The position numbers were made by a program, and so were the translations under genes. Source: an uncultured Desulfobacterales bacterium (GTDB lineage Bacteria > Desulfobacterota > Desulfobacteria > Desulfobacterales > G020354645). Taken from it: DNA of 38,735 nucleotides. A model generated the notes under the pieces. It made no database searches and had not been told where the DNA came from. It worked only from the letters and a program-made list of their open reading frames with translations. This document shows, piece after piece, positions 17,795-25,636 of the stretch (positions within the stretch are counted from its first letter, which is position 1; each line of letters begins with the position of its first letter). The stretch spans positions 1 to 38,735 of the forward strand of contig CAMYNZ010000005.1 in the NCBI GenBank assembly GCA_947259865.1, written 5' to 3'.

Positions 17795-19369
17795 TCAACC
17801 GGCCCTTCTGTGAATTCTGTTCAGCCGGTCCAGCATTTTGTCCGTTTTGGATGTTTGCTGGTCAGCCGGTGTTACGGATACTTGGTCCTCAGTGGCGGCT
17901 GCCTTTCTCTTGGCAGTGAGCGCTTCGCGCTCAGCCGCCCTTTTTTGCCTGACCGACGCTTCCTCGGCCTCTCTTGTGGCCCGCGTCTCGGCTTGCGCTT
18001 TGGCTTCGGCCCTGGCTGCCTCCTCGGCTTTGCGCCTGGCTTCATCCTCAGCTTTTATTTTGGCCGCCTCCTCGGCTTTGGCTTTGGCCTCTTCTGCTGC
18101 TCTGGCCTTGGCTTCTTCTTCGGCTTTGGCTTTAGCATCAGCCGCGGCGTCTTCTGTGATCTCGGCTTTGGCTTCGGCTACAGCAGGTTTAGCCGGTTCC
18201 GTTGCAGCCTTTACCGCCGGTTCCGGTGCAGCCTTTACCGCCGGTTTTTTTGCCGCTGCAGGTGGGGCCGGTTTAACCTCTTTAACCGCTGGCGCTTTCT
18301 TGGCCGGGGCAGGCTTTGCAGCCTCTTCTTCGATTGTCAGGTCCGGCTCCGGTGCAATGGCGGCATAATCGATATTGACATCCGCCAAACTCTTTTTGAT
18401 CCCAACGACATCAGCCGCAGTGCCGCCATCAATTGCCAGATCGATAAAAGATCTAACCATACGCACCGATTCAGGATGTCTCAAGATGAGAATATCCGAA
18501 CCGGACATCAGGTAAGATACGGCGGCTACAGCCTCCATCAGGATGGCCCGCCGTTCCGGATCGCCAAGAATCGGCGCTTCCTCCACCGGTTGTTTGGCCT
18601 CCTTGCTTTTCCAGACCTCATTGCCAATGTTGTTGATGATAGGAAGCTGAAGCTTGTCATCCCCTTGGGTTAAGGCCGCCATTCTGAGCCGTTCCATTAC
18701 CGAATAGCTGTATTCCAATCCATACCCCAAACCGCCGGTGGTAGGATCAATAATCATTCGCTCCGCAGCTACACCCAGGTTTTCGAGCAGGATGTTGACC
18801 TGTTTGGCTAGATTTACATCAATCGGTGAAGATGAAATAATTGTATGACCATATCCCATGGCAGCCGCCCCAATGCCTTTATGGTTTTTATCTTCAACCG
18901 GACCGATGGCCAATGTTTGATCCTGACATTTCTCAGCAACCATTTTGAGAACATCTTCATCTTTTTGGGGGTTGGCGCACCCCCAGACAACCAACGGCAC
19001 ATCCACAGCCCCGGCAACCTTTTTCACAGTAGCAGCTGCTTCTTCCGGGCTGGCATCCTTATCGTTCGGATCGATGCTTTTGAGTTGAAGCACGATCAAA
19101 TCGGCGCCGAATTCATCAACGCACTTTTTCGCCCAGGCCGCGGGGTCAGTGACAACATCCTTAAAATGTGCCAGTGAAGATTCCGGCCAGTCCTCCGGTG
19201 GCATGTCCCAAATTTCCATCGCGATTTTGGGCTTATGGGGCATACTGCCTTCAAACAGATAGAAAGGATAGCATGTCTGGCCGCCGACGGTAACAGCTTT
19301 GCTGCCTTCACCGAGAGTGATTTCCTTGATGCCGCCGCTGTAAGATTCTTTGTAAAATTCAAAGCCCAA
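17795..19369 (-). CDS. acsD: Corrinoid/iron-sulfur protein small (delta) subunit with a long Ala/Lys/Glu-rich tail
   Basis: Partner of AcsC in methyl transfer. Residues 1 to about 335 are the TIM-barrel delta subunit: VGGQTCYPFYLFEGSMPHKP, IVLQLKSIDPNDKD, VVWGCANPQKDEDVL, GYGHTIISSSPIDVN, RMIIDPTTGGLGYGLEYSYS and MSGSDILILRHPESV. From about residue 340 the protein changes: a Pro/Ala/Lys linker (about 340-395), then a TolA-like, heptad-patterned Ala/Glu/Lys/Arg coiled coil (about 400-490) and a short basic end (DRLNRIHRRAG). The usual length is near 310-330, so about 190 residues are extra. The start is a TTG five bases after a perfect AAAGGAGG; no ATG fits. Confidence 0.94.
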   Translation of the reverse strand: MGFEFYKESYSGGIKEITLGEGSKAVTVGGQTCYPFYLFEGSMPHKPKIAMEIWDMPPEDWPESSLAHFKDVVTDPAAWAKKCVDEFGADLIVLQLKSIDPNDKDASPEEAAATVKKVAGAVDVPLVVWGCANPQKDEDVLKMVAEKCQDQTLAIGPVEDKNHKGIGAAAMGYGHTIISSSPIDVNLAKQVNILLENLGVAAERMIIDPTTGGLGYGLEYSYSVMERLRMAALTQGDDKLQLPIINNIGNEVWKSKEAKQPVEEAPILGDPERRAILMEAVAAVSYLMSGSDILILRHPESVRMVRSFIDLAIDGGTAADVVGIKKSLADVNIDYAAIAPEPDLTIEEEAAKPAPAKKAPAVKEVKPAPPAAAKKPAVKAAPEPAVKAATEPAKPAVAEAKAEITEDAAADAKAKAEEEAKARAAEEAKAKAEEAAKIKAEDEARRKAEEAARAEAKAQAETRATREAEEASVRQKRAAEREALTAKRKAAATEDQVSVTPADQQTSKTDKMLDRLNRIHRRAG

Positions 19370-19535
19370 TGTTACCTCCTTTAAATAACGAATCCTTCAT
19401 TATTAAACCCAATTTTGTTACAGTACCTATGTTAGAACTCGCACATATTGAAACTGCAAACAGCCATTTTCAGAATTTGATATCCCCTCCCTTCCGCTCA
19501 ATGCTATTTTTGAAATTCACAATATCGTCAAACAA

Positions 19536-19551
19536 GTCTACAGCGGTAGAC
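19536..19551. promoter_or_regulatory. Palindrome GTCTAC-AGCG-GTAGAC upstream of acsD
   Basis: A perfect 6-bp inverted repeat with a 4-base centre in the 369-bp acsV-acsD gap, downstream of the candidate promoter and 167 bp before the acsD start. It could be an operator or a leader hairpin. A second hairpin, GGGCCG-cat-CGGCCC, lies at 19615-19629. No gene was seen in 19370-19738. Confidence 0.3.
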
Positions 19552-19667
19552 GTTAAGCCATTGAATTTTAGTCAATATTCTTGTGAAGGCAGCGCTTGAA
19601 TGACAGCCCCAATTGGGCCGCATCGGCCCATCTCAGCGACCATTCACCAAATTTCGGCCAAGAGGGT

Positions 19668-19696
19668 TTTTTATCTTGGCATTTAGCATTTGTCAA
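19668..19696 (-). promoter_or_regulatory. Candidate promoter for acsD-cooS-acsBCE
   Basis: On the minus strand TTGACA (19691-19696), a 17-base spacer and TAAAAA (19668-19673). The -35 is consensus and the -10 matches 4 of 6. The predicted leader is about 290 nt. The same arrangement is found ahead of the CoA-transferase gene. Confidence 0.4.
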
Positions 19697-19738
19697 TAGA
19701 GGAGTGGCATTGAATCATGTTTTATAAGTAAATCTGAT

Positions 19739-21691
19739 TCATCTCAACAGGGACTTGCGGGCTTCCAGGCGGGACTTAAGTTTAGGAAATTTATCGAGGT
19801 CAGTGTGAGGTAGAAACAACGCCGCAACATAGTTATCCATGTAGGATACCGTTTCAGATAGTTCAAAATTGGTCATCTTTTTGGTAACCTCCACGACGTC
19901 CCGACGTATGCGGTTGGTAAGCGCGCTCATTTTGGCACCCATCAATGATCCGTTTCCGACAAAAACGACCTTACGCGGATCGGTTTCCGGCAGCAGACCG
20001 ATGGTCATCGCTTTTTCCAAATCCACGAAGCTGCCGAAACCGCCTGCCAGGATGATCTTTTCGACATCCTGAATACGCATACCCACTTCCGACAACAGGG
20101 TCATACAGCCGCTGTACATGGCTCCTTTGGCCCGGATCAGGTTATCAATATCGATTTCGGTCAAAACAACATCACGGTCAATCTGGGTTTCATCCTTCCA
20201 AGCCAGCACGTATTCATATATGCCGTCATTTTCACGAATGCGATCGGTGTCCAGGTCGCGATCAAATTTTCCCAGGTTATCGATAACCCCCATTTCAAAC
20301 AGCACGGCCGCAATGGTGATAAGCCCTGAACCGCAAATTCCTTTAGGCCTGACATTGCCGATGGTTATGTTCATGGGTTCGAGCGTGAGCGGATCCAGAG
20401 AAAAATCTTCAATCGCACCTTTGGTTGCTCGCATACCGAATGTGACGCCCCCGCCCTCGAAAGCCGGACCGGCAGAAGCAGCTGCGCAGGCCAGCCAATC
20501 CTTGTTGCCGATAACAATCTCGGCATTGGTCCCAATGTCCATAAACAGGGTAAGCTCTTCGGCCCGGTAAATGCCGGACCCCATGACACCGGCCACAATA
20601 TCACCGCCCACATAGCTGGATACCGCGGGATAGACCAAAGCGGTTACATGGTCGCCTAACGCCATACCCAAATCCACGGCCTTAAACGGCGGATAAAGGG
20701 TTGCCGCCGGAACATAGGGTGAACGACGGATATATCGTGGATTTACCTTTAGCATGAGCTGGGTCATGGTGGTGTTGCCGGCCAGGGTAATGGTAGAAAT
20801 CTCGTCGGGATCAATTTTAGCCCGTTTAACGATTTTTTCTATAATCTTGTTGATTGTCCTGGTAACCACTTCCTGGAGCTTATTTAAACCGCCGGGCTTT
20901 TCGGCGAAAACAATCCGGCTGATAACATCCTCACCATAGCTGATCTGTCCATTGAACTCGCCGTATTGAGACTGGACTTTGCCGCTGATCAGATCAATTA
21001 CCTGACCGTAAATGGTGGTGGTGCCAACGTCCATGGCAATCGCAAAGTTGCGGTCCGTAGCATTGCCCGGTTGCACGTTGATAATTCGGGTTTTACTGTC
21101 TTCACGGACCGAACGTGCCAGGGTGGCCGTTATTTTAAATCCTTCCTGTCTTATAATATCCGGAATCTTGCGTATAACCGACAAATCGACGTCAAGGTGA
21201 TGCTCATCGTGCTTCAGCTTCAGGTGACTGACAAGTCGGGTAACATCTGCCAGGTTGTCCTGCGTATTTGGTTCGGGCAGCTCCAAATATTTCTTTTCAA
21301 CCGGTGGGACAAAAAGACCCTTTTCCTTTAATTCCTCAAGATCCATCTCCTGAATTCGAGCCGTACGCCTGGGGGTAGTCTGTATGTTTAGCACACTCGC
21401 ATCAACCTCAGATTCTATCGGTATTCTTACGGTAAGATCGCCAGTGATCAGGCTTTGACAGGCCAGGCGCACGCCTTTTTTCTGCTCATCTGCGCTTAGT
21501 TTCTCGGTTATTCCCCCTTCAACGCTGCCCGCTTCAACTATCACGCGGCATTTGCCGCACACACCTTCACCGCCGCAGGAAGCATTTACATGGACACCGG
21601 CCTCCATAGCTGCCCGGATGAGCGGTTCGCCCTCAGCAACACTGATTTCTTTGTTGTGCGGTAAAAATTGTATGCGATACATGTTGGTCAT
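19739..21691 (-). CDS. acsV: Corrinoid-protein reactivating ferredoxin/ATPase (RACo-type)
   Basis: This type of protein reduces cobalt(II) that forms by accident in the corrinoid iron-sulfur protein back to the active cobalt(I) state, at the cost of ATP. The 650-residue protein has an N-terminal plant-type [2Fe-2S] domain (about 1-90; CGGEGVCGKC near residue 35, last cysteine in LACQSL). A linker/middle region leads to a C-terminal ASKHA-fold ATPase from about residue 215: AIAMDVGTTTIYGQ, TLAGNTTMTQLML, TLFMDIGTNAEIVIG, GPAFEGGGVTFGMRA, PKGICGSGLI and KIILAGGFGSFVDLEKA. A moderate AGGA site precedes the ATG. It follows the CoA-transferase gene after 63 bp and lies upstream of acsD. Confidence 0.93.
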   Translation of the reverse strand: MTNMYRIQFLPHNKEISVAEGEPLIRAAMEAGVHVNASCGGEGVCGKCRVIVEAGSVEGGITEKLSADEQKKGVRLACQSLITGDLTVRIPIESEVDASVLNIQTTPRRTARIQEMDLEELKEKGLFVPPVEKKYLELPEPNTQDNLADVTRLVSHLKLKHDEHHLDVDLSVIRKIPDIIRQEGFKITATLARSVREDSKTRIINVQPGNATDRNFAIAMDVGTTTIYGQVIDLISGKVQSQYGEFNGQISYGEDVISRIVFAEKPGGLNKLQEVVTRTINKIIEKIVKRAKIDPDEISTITLAGNTTMTQLMLKVNPRYIRRSPYVPAATLYPPFKAVDLGMALGDHVTALVYPAVSSYVGGDIVAGVMGSGIYRAEELTLFMDIGTNAEIVIGNKDWLACAAASAGPAFEGGGVTFGMRATKGAIEDFSLDPLTLEPMNITIGNVRPKGICGSGLITIAAVLFEMGVIDNLGKFDRDLDTDRIRENDGIYEYVLAWKDETQIDRDVVLTEIDIDNLIRAKGAMYSGCMTLLSEVGMRIQDVEKIILAGGFGSFVDLEKAMTIGLLPETDPRKVVFVGNGSLMGAKMSALTNRIRRDVVEVTKKMTNFELSETVSYMDNYVAALFLPHTDLDKFPKLKSRLEARKSLLR

Positions 21692-21754
21692 TATAAATCG
21701 TCCTGTTTAATATCTCAATTGTGCATAAACAAAAGGAATCTTGGCACCAGATCG

Positions 21755-23632
21755 TCACCTTTTGACTTCATCAAATCTGCAGCTTAATAAAAGCATTCCA
21801 TCTTCAAATTTGGTATTTACCCTGTAAGCAACAGTTTTAAACAGCTTTATCATACCCTGGTTTTGGGGCGAGGTATAGGCATAAAGCCCTGCAATTCCGT
21901 TGTCCCTGGCGGCCAGGGACAATTTCTTGATCAATATTTTTCCAAGCCCCTGGTGTTGAAATTCCTTGCTCACCGAAAAAGCGATTTCGGCCATGTTGTT
22001 GGCCGGATCGAGAAGATACTCTGCAATACCGACCACCCTGCCGAAACCAAACTCGCCGACCAGGGCCACCAGGGTAAGATTTTTGATGAAGTCGATCTGG
22101 GATACACTTTCAATCTCATCCCGGACAAACCTGGTTTTGGCATGAAAAAATCTGGCAACAATGTCACCTGGGTCCATATTATAAAAATGCTCCTGGATCC
22201 TTCTTTCATCAACCGGTTTGGCGGGTCTGACGACAACCGTTTTGCCATTTATCTCCAGTGTTTCTTCCAGCCTAAAAGGATAGATGCCATGCATGGCTCC
22301 TGTCAAAGTGCGGTCCGTACTGAGAAGGCCCGTCTTTTTGGCCTCGTAAAATAGCTCATCCCGAAATTTGGGATGAGCAATACTGATCATCGCCATCGCA
22401 CGTTCCTGAAAGCTTTTGCCGAACAAGTTAACCGCACCGTACTCGGTGACGACAAAGTAAACATCACCCCGGGGAACAACCACTGCGGTGTCACTGAGCA
22501 TCGGGACAATATGGCTTTTCTTTTCGTCTCTGGATGACGACGTAAGCATGATGATGGATTTACCGTTTTGGGCCTGGGCTGAGCCCCTTACGAAATCCAG
22601 CATTCCGGTCACGCCGGAAAAATGACTGATCGGCAGGGCATCCGCCGCAACCTGACCGGTAAGATCCATCGTCATGGCCACATTCATGGACACCATTTTA
22701 TGATGTCGGGAAATAAGCGAAGGATCATTGACGTAATCAGAAGGATGGAACTCAATGCCCGGGTTATCATGTAAAAATTCGTAAAGCATTGGACTCCCGA
22801 TGGCCGCGCTGGCCACCAGTTTTCCTTCGTTGAAGCCTTTTTTGCGGTTTGTGATCACGCCCTTTGACACCAGGTGCATGATGTCATCGGTCAGGTACTG
22901 GGTGTGGACACCCAGATCGTTTTTATCCGACAAAGCCACAAGAACTGCCTGGGGTGTCGTTCCGAGCCCGATCTGGATGGTTGAACCGTCATCCACCAGC
23001 CGGGCTATTTGTTGGGCAATCGTATTGGCAGACGCTGATTCCGGCGGCTGTCCAATGGTAATCAGCGCCTCATCGTATTCTGAAACCACATCCACATCGT
23101 CTACGTGAATAAAACTGCGACCCAGAACCCGTGGCATATTTGCGTTCACCTGGGCGATCACTAGATCGGCTGATAGTGCGGCCGAAAGGGTAATATCCAC
23201 CGAAACCCCCAAACTCATCCAGCCGAAATCATCCGGCGGCGACACTTGTATCAGCGCCACATGGATGGGCAGCAAACGACTTCTGAACAGGCGGGGTACC
23301 GCAGAAAGATTAAGGGGTGTGATAAATCGTTTATTTCTGGCAATTCCTTGGGTTTTGGCCGACCCCAGATAAATTGTCCGAATGTTAAGGGCCTGGTCTT
23401 TTGATTTGGCAGCAATCAATGTCAGCGGGCCGGTTTCAAGGGCCAAAAGGCGTACGATTTCAAGGTCGGTTAACCTTGGCGTGGCTTCGCACAGGGCTCG
23501 AACCAGGTGCTGGGGTTCTCCGCCGGAAGACCCGATAAAGACTCTCTGACCCGGTTTAATTAATTTCATCGCTTCTTGGGCACTGCGCTTCATCTCCACA
23601 TACTTGTCCGCCCAATAACCGATTTTGGCCAT
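21755..23632 (-). CDS. Acetyl-CoA hydrolase/CoA-transferase fused to a GNAT acetyltransferase domain
   Basis: 625 residues. Residues 1 to about 450 are a class-I CoA-transferase of the acetyl-CoA hydrolase/4-hydroxybutyrate CoA-transferase type. GSSGGEPQHLV is at the start, IQIGLGTTPQAVL in the middle and the catalytic glutamate is in VTEYGAVNLFGKS (about residue 395). After a short region a GNAT domain fills about 470-625, with the acetyl-CoA pyrophosphate loop QHQGLGKIL and AYTSPQNQGMIKLF. The transferase half could activate acetate (or another acid) to its CoA ester, or release acetate. Placed directly ahead of acsV, it may feed or drain the CODH/ACS pathway (inference). The GNAT domain may acetylate a protein. 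The ribosome binding site is GAGGTGG. Confidence 0.9.
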   Translation of the reverse strand: MAKIGYWADKYVEMKRSAQEAMKLIKPGQRVFIGSSGGEPQHLVRALCEATPRLTDLEIVRLLALETGPLTLIAAKSKDQALNIRTIYLGSAKTQGIARNKRFITPLNLSAVPRLFRSRLLPIHVALIQVSPPDDFGWMSLGVSVDITLSAALSADLVIAQVNANMPRVLGRSFIHVDDVDVVSEYDEALITIGQPPESASANTIAQQIARLVDDGSTIQIGLGTTPQAVLVALSDKNDLGVHTQYLTDDIMHLVSKGVITNRKKGFNEGKLVASAAIGSPMLYEFLHDNPGIEFHPSDYVNDPSLISRHHKMVSMNVAMTMDLTGQVAADALPISHFSGVTGMLDFVRGSAQAQNGKSIIMLTSSSRDEKKSHIVPMLSDTAVVVPRGDVYFVVTEYGAVNLFGKSFQERAMAMISIAHPKFRDELFYEAKKTGLLSTDRTLTGAMHGIYPFRLEETLEINGKTVVVRPAKPVDERRIQEHFYNMDPGDIVARFFHAKTRFVRDEIESVSQIDFIKNLTLVALVGEFGFGRVVGIAEYLLDPANNMAEIAFSVSKEFQHQGLGKILIKKLSLAARDNGIAGLYAYTSPQNQGMIKLFKTVAYRVNTKFEDGMLLLSCRFDEVKR

Positions 23633-23691
23633 ACAACCACCTCGTGGGTAAAGATATTCGGCTTGTGAGGTAACGATGTTTTGAGTTAATA

Positions 23692-23720
23692 TTTTTATCT
23701 CATTGCATAGATATTATCAA
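23692..23720 (-). promoter_or_regulatory. Candidate promoter for the CoA-transferase-acsV unit
   Basis: TTGATA (23715-23720), a 17-base spacer and TAAAAA (23692-23697) on the minus strand, about 60 bases upstream of the start at 23632. It closely resembles the candidate promoter ahead of acsD. Confidence 0.4.
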
Positions 23721-23752
23721 GTAGAACCGAAATATTTGAAATATACTCTATT

Positions 23753-23785
23753 CCTGCAAGCCCCGCCTTTTATGGCGGAGAGCTT
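23753..23785. repeat. Dispersed CCTGCAAGCCCCGCC...GGCGGAGAGCTT repeat, copy 2
   Basis: Inverse copy of 17740-17772 (29 of 33 identical), in the gap between the MFS gene and the CoA-transferase gene. It can fold around GCCTTTTATGGC and might also serve as an end signal for the MFS transcript. Confidence 0.6.
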
Positions 23786-23841
23786 CGCAATTGCAATCGA
23801 TGGTCAGCGCAAAGCCCGACGGTGGCCGCCCCCGGTTCCGG

Positions 23842-25023
23842 TCATGTTTTGAAGATTAATAACACAATCACAGCAACTAAAATTAACGAAGTAAAGCCCA
23901 ACGCCGGAAATATGGCCCCGATACCGGCAGTGATCTCTATAAACGCAGCCATTTTTACAGCCAGGGCACCCACCCCGAATGTCAAAACAAACTTGGTGCC
24001 AAAGGCTGAATGATGAAACCGTCTGGGTGTAAAATTGGCCACCAACGTGTTTTCGATCGGTTGCATCCCCAGAAGGAAGAAAAAATAAATAACCGCCAGA
24101 CCAACCAACGATATATTACTCGCCAGCGCCATGAGAAACGCGGCAGGAACAGTTAGCATATGAAATACGAGATAACCGTACTTTGGCGCATACCGCTCTG
24201 CGATGCGACCACCCGTATATTGCCCCAGCATCCCCACCAGGAAAATTATGGAAGTAAGGGAAGTGGCCACGAGATTTTTGGAAAGGCCACCGCTGGCGGT
24301 TGATGTAAGCCACAGAAAAATTTGCTGGTTTTTGAGCTCAAAATATGCCGGCAAAATAACCGTGGCACCCCGGTAGACGATACCACCCAGCATCATTGCT
24401 ACCAGTAAGATGAGAAATGCACTCAGCATTCCGTTCTCCTGAGCCGAAACAGCGGGCTGGGAGTGATCGGATTGGGATATGGGTAAAGCCAGCAACAGTA
24501 AAAATCCGCAAAGATTCAACCCTGCTAAAAACAAATATGCCGCCTGGGGGCCCCAGAACCAATTAAAAAAACCGGCCAACAGCGGGGCTGTGGCCAGACC
24601 CAAATTACCGAACATTCCGTTAAATCCCATACCCACGCTGACGCGCCGCATTTCTTTTGAAATCAATCCCAGCCCTGCAGGGTGGTATATTCCGGTAAAA
24701 AATCCGAGGGCGGCCAGTGCCCCTGCGAAGGCACCCGGGGATTCTAACCATACGGCCGCCGCGATTCCCGCCAAACCCGATCCCAGATAGAAAAGAATCA
24801 GAAGGGGCTTTGCCCCCCAGCGGTCGGCGGCCAGTCCCCAGGGAAGCGCGGTAAGTCCGAAAAGCAGGTACATCCAGAAAGATAGACCAAGCACCTGGGC
24901 CATTGTCAGATTCATCCGTGCGGTCAGGGGAATAACCAGGGCCGGAAACACCAACATATTGAAGTGACTCAGGAAGTGGCCTAAGCAGGTGTTTAGCAGT
25001 ATTCGTTTTTCGAAGGATTCCAT
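23842..25023 (-). CDS. Major facilitator superfamily transporter
   Basis: 393 residues, almost wholly hydrophobic, consistent with about 12 membrane helices. The first loop has the MFS signature GLAADRWGAKPLL (between helices 2 and 3). A conserved GIYHPAGLGLISKEMRR segment follows, then a central hydrophilic loop (SQSDHSQPAVSAQENG) and a second-half equivalent GGRIAERYAPKYG. The substrate cannot be inferred. I chose the ATG at 25023. The frame continues upstream to a TTG at 25116, but those 31 residues are the translation of an ATCCGTG-rich dispersed repeat and are unlikely to be protein. It is a single-gene unit on the minus strand. Confidence 0.88.
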   Translation of the reverse strand: MESFEKRILLNTCLGHFLSHFNMLVFPALVIPLTARMNLTMAQVLGLSFWMYLLFGLTALPWGLAADRWGAKPLLILFYLGSGLAGIAAAVWLESPGAFAGALAALGFFTGIYHPAGLGLISKEMRRVSVGMGFNGMFGNLGLATAPLLAGFFNWFWGPQAAYLFLAGLNLCGFLLLLALPISQSDHSQPAVSAQENGMLSAFLILLVAMMLGGIVYRGATVILPAYFELKNQQIFLWLTSTASGGLSKNLVATSLTSIIFLVGMLGQYTGGRIAERYAPKYGYLVFHMLTVPAAFLMALASNISLVGLAVIYFFFLLGMQPIENTLVANFTPRRFHHSAFGTKFVLTFGVGALAVKMAAFIEITAGIGAIFPALGFTSLILVAVIVLLIFKT

Positions 25024-25030
25024 TTTTTTA

Positions 25031-25090
25031 CTATCCGTGATATCCGTGCAATCCGTTCTAAGTCTATTTTGAACCACTGATGACACGGAT
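25031..25090. repeat. ATCCGTG tandem/inverted repeat in the MFS leader
   Basis: ATCCGTG occurs at 25033 and 25042, with ATCCGT at 25051, and CACGGAT inverted at about 25084. It is a dispersed-type repeat. The remaining gap to 25625 contains a weak 73-codon frame (25183-25404), which I do not accept as a gene, a palindrome at 25465 and a repeat relic from 25557. Confidence 0.55.
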
Positions 25091-25464
25091 CGATTCAAAG
25101 GGCGTATACAAGACAAAATGAGAATCGACCATATATGAGGAACACCAGAGGGTCAAGCACTCCCTTGCCCGGCAGTTAATTCTTGACTCAAAATACTGTC
25201 GCACTGGATCGACACCACCAACGCGTGACCGGCCGGGCAGTGGCCTGGGTTACATCCGGGCTGGTGACGGTCGTTTTCGTGAATGGGGTTAAGCGCTATC
25301 TTTTTAACACCAGTTTTGTTTTTTTTCAGCTAGTCGGGCTGGCGCTTGTCGTATTTTTTTCTCAACTCACCACCTGGCTTTCTAAAGTTTCTTTTAGACT
25401 TTAAAACAATAACTTACAGTTCCCATCCTCTTGACTCGGCATCATAATTGATTAGCTTTTCTGA

Positions 25465-25482
25465 CAAACCTTTAAAGGTTTG
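25465..25482. promoter_or_regulatory. Perfect 18-bp palindrome CAAACCTTTAAAGGTTTG upstream of the TRAP gene
   Basis: Fully self-complementary, and flanked on both sides by the direct repeat TTCTGACA. It lies about 145 bp before the dctP-type start. It looks like a dimer-binding operator; no regulator gene is adjacent. Confidence 0.4.
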
Positions 25483-25556
25483 ATCCGGTTCTGACAACAT
25501 ACAAATTGGGTATGACAAGAACCGAATTCACAAATCTGAATGAAGGAGTTGGACTA

Positions 25557-25636
25557 GAAGTGGTTTCAAAACCACGCCTGGGGCGGGCAAGCCTCAGATC
25601 AAGTTCAAGGACAAGGTGAAATACGATGAAAAGACG
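25557..25636. repeat. Relic of the MITE-like element (copy 2) running into the TRAP gene start
   Basis: The 14-base terminal sequence GAAGTGGTTTCAAA is identical to 7355-7368. After a roughly 20-base extra stretch, CCTCAGAT (25592) opens 45 bases that match copy 1 at 35 positions. The ribosome binding site AAGGTG and the ATG of the TRAP gene lie within this matching segment. Confidence 0.65.

Noticed and set aside
17838..18368. Long Ala/Ser-rich open frames on the plus strand opposite the acsD tail
   Set aside because: They are the antisense of the repetitive Ala/Lys/Glu codons of acsD; no ribosome binding site or family match.
25024..25116. N-terminal extension of the MFS protein
   Set aside because: It translates an ATCCGTG-type dispersed repeat; the ATG at 25023 gives a normal MFS N-terminus.
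25183..25404. 73-codon hydrophobic frame starting with TTG
   Set aside because: No ribosome binding site, no family resemblance, and it lies in a repeat-rich gap; not enough to call a gene.
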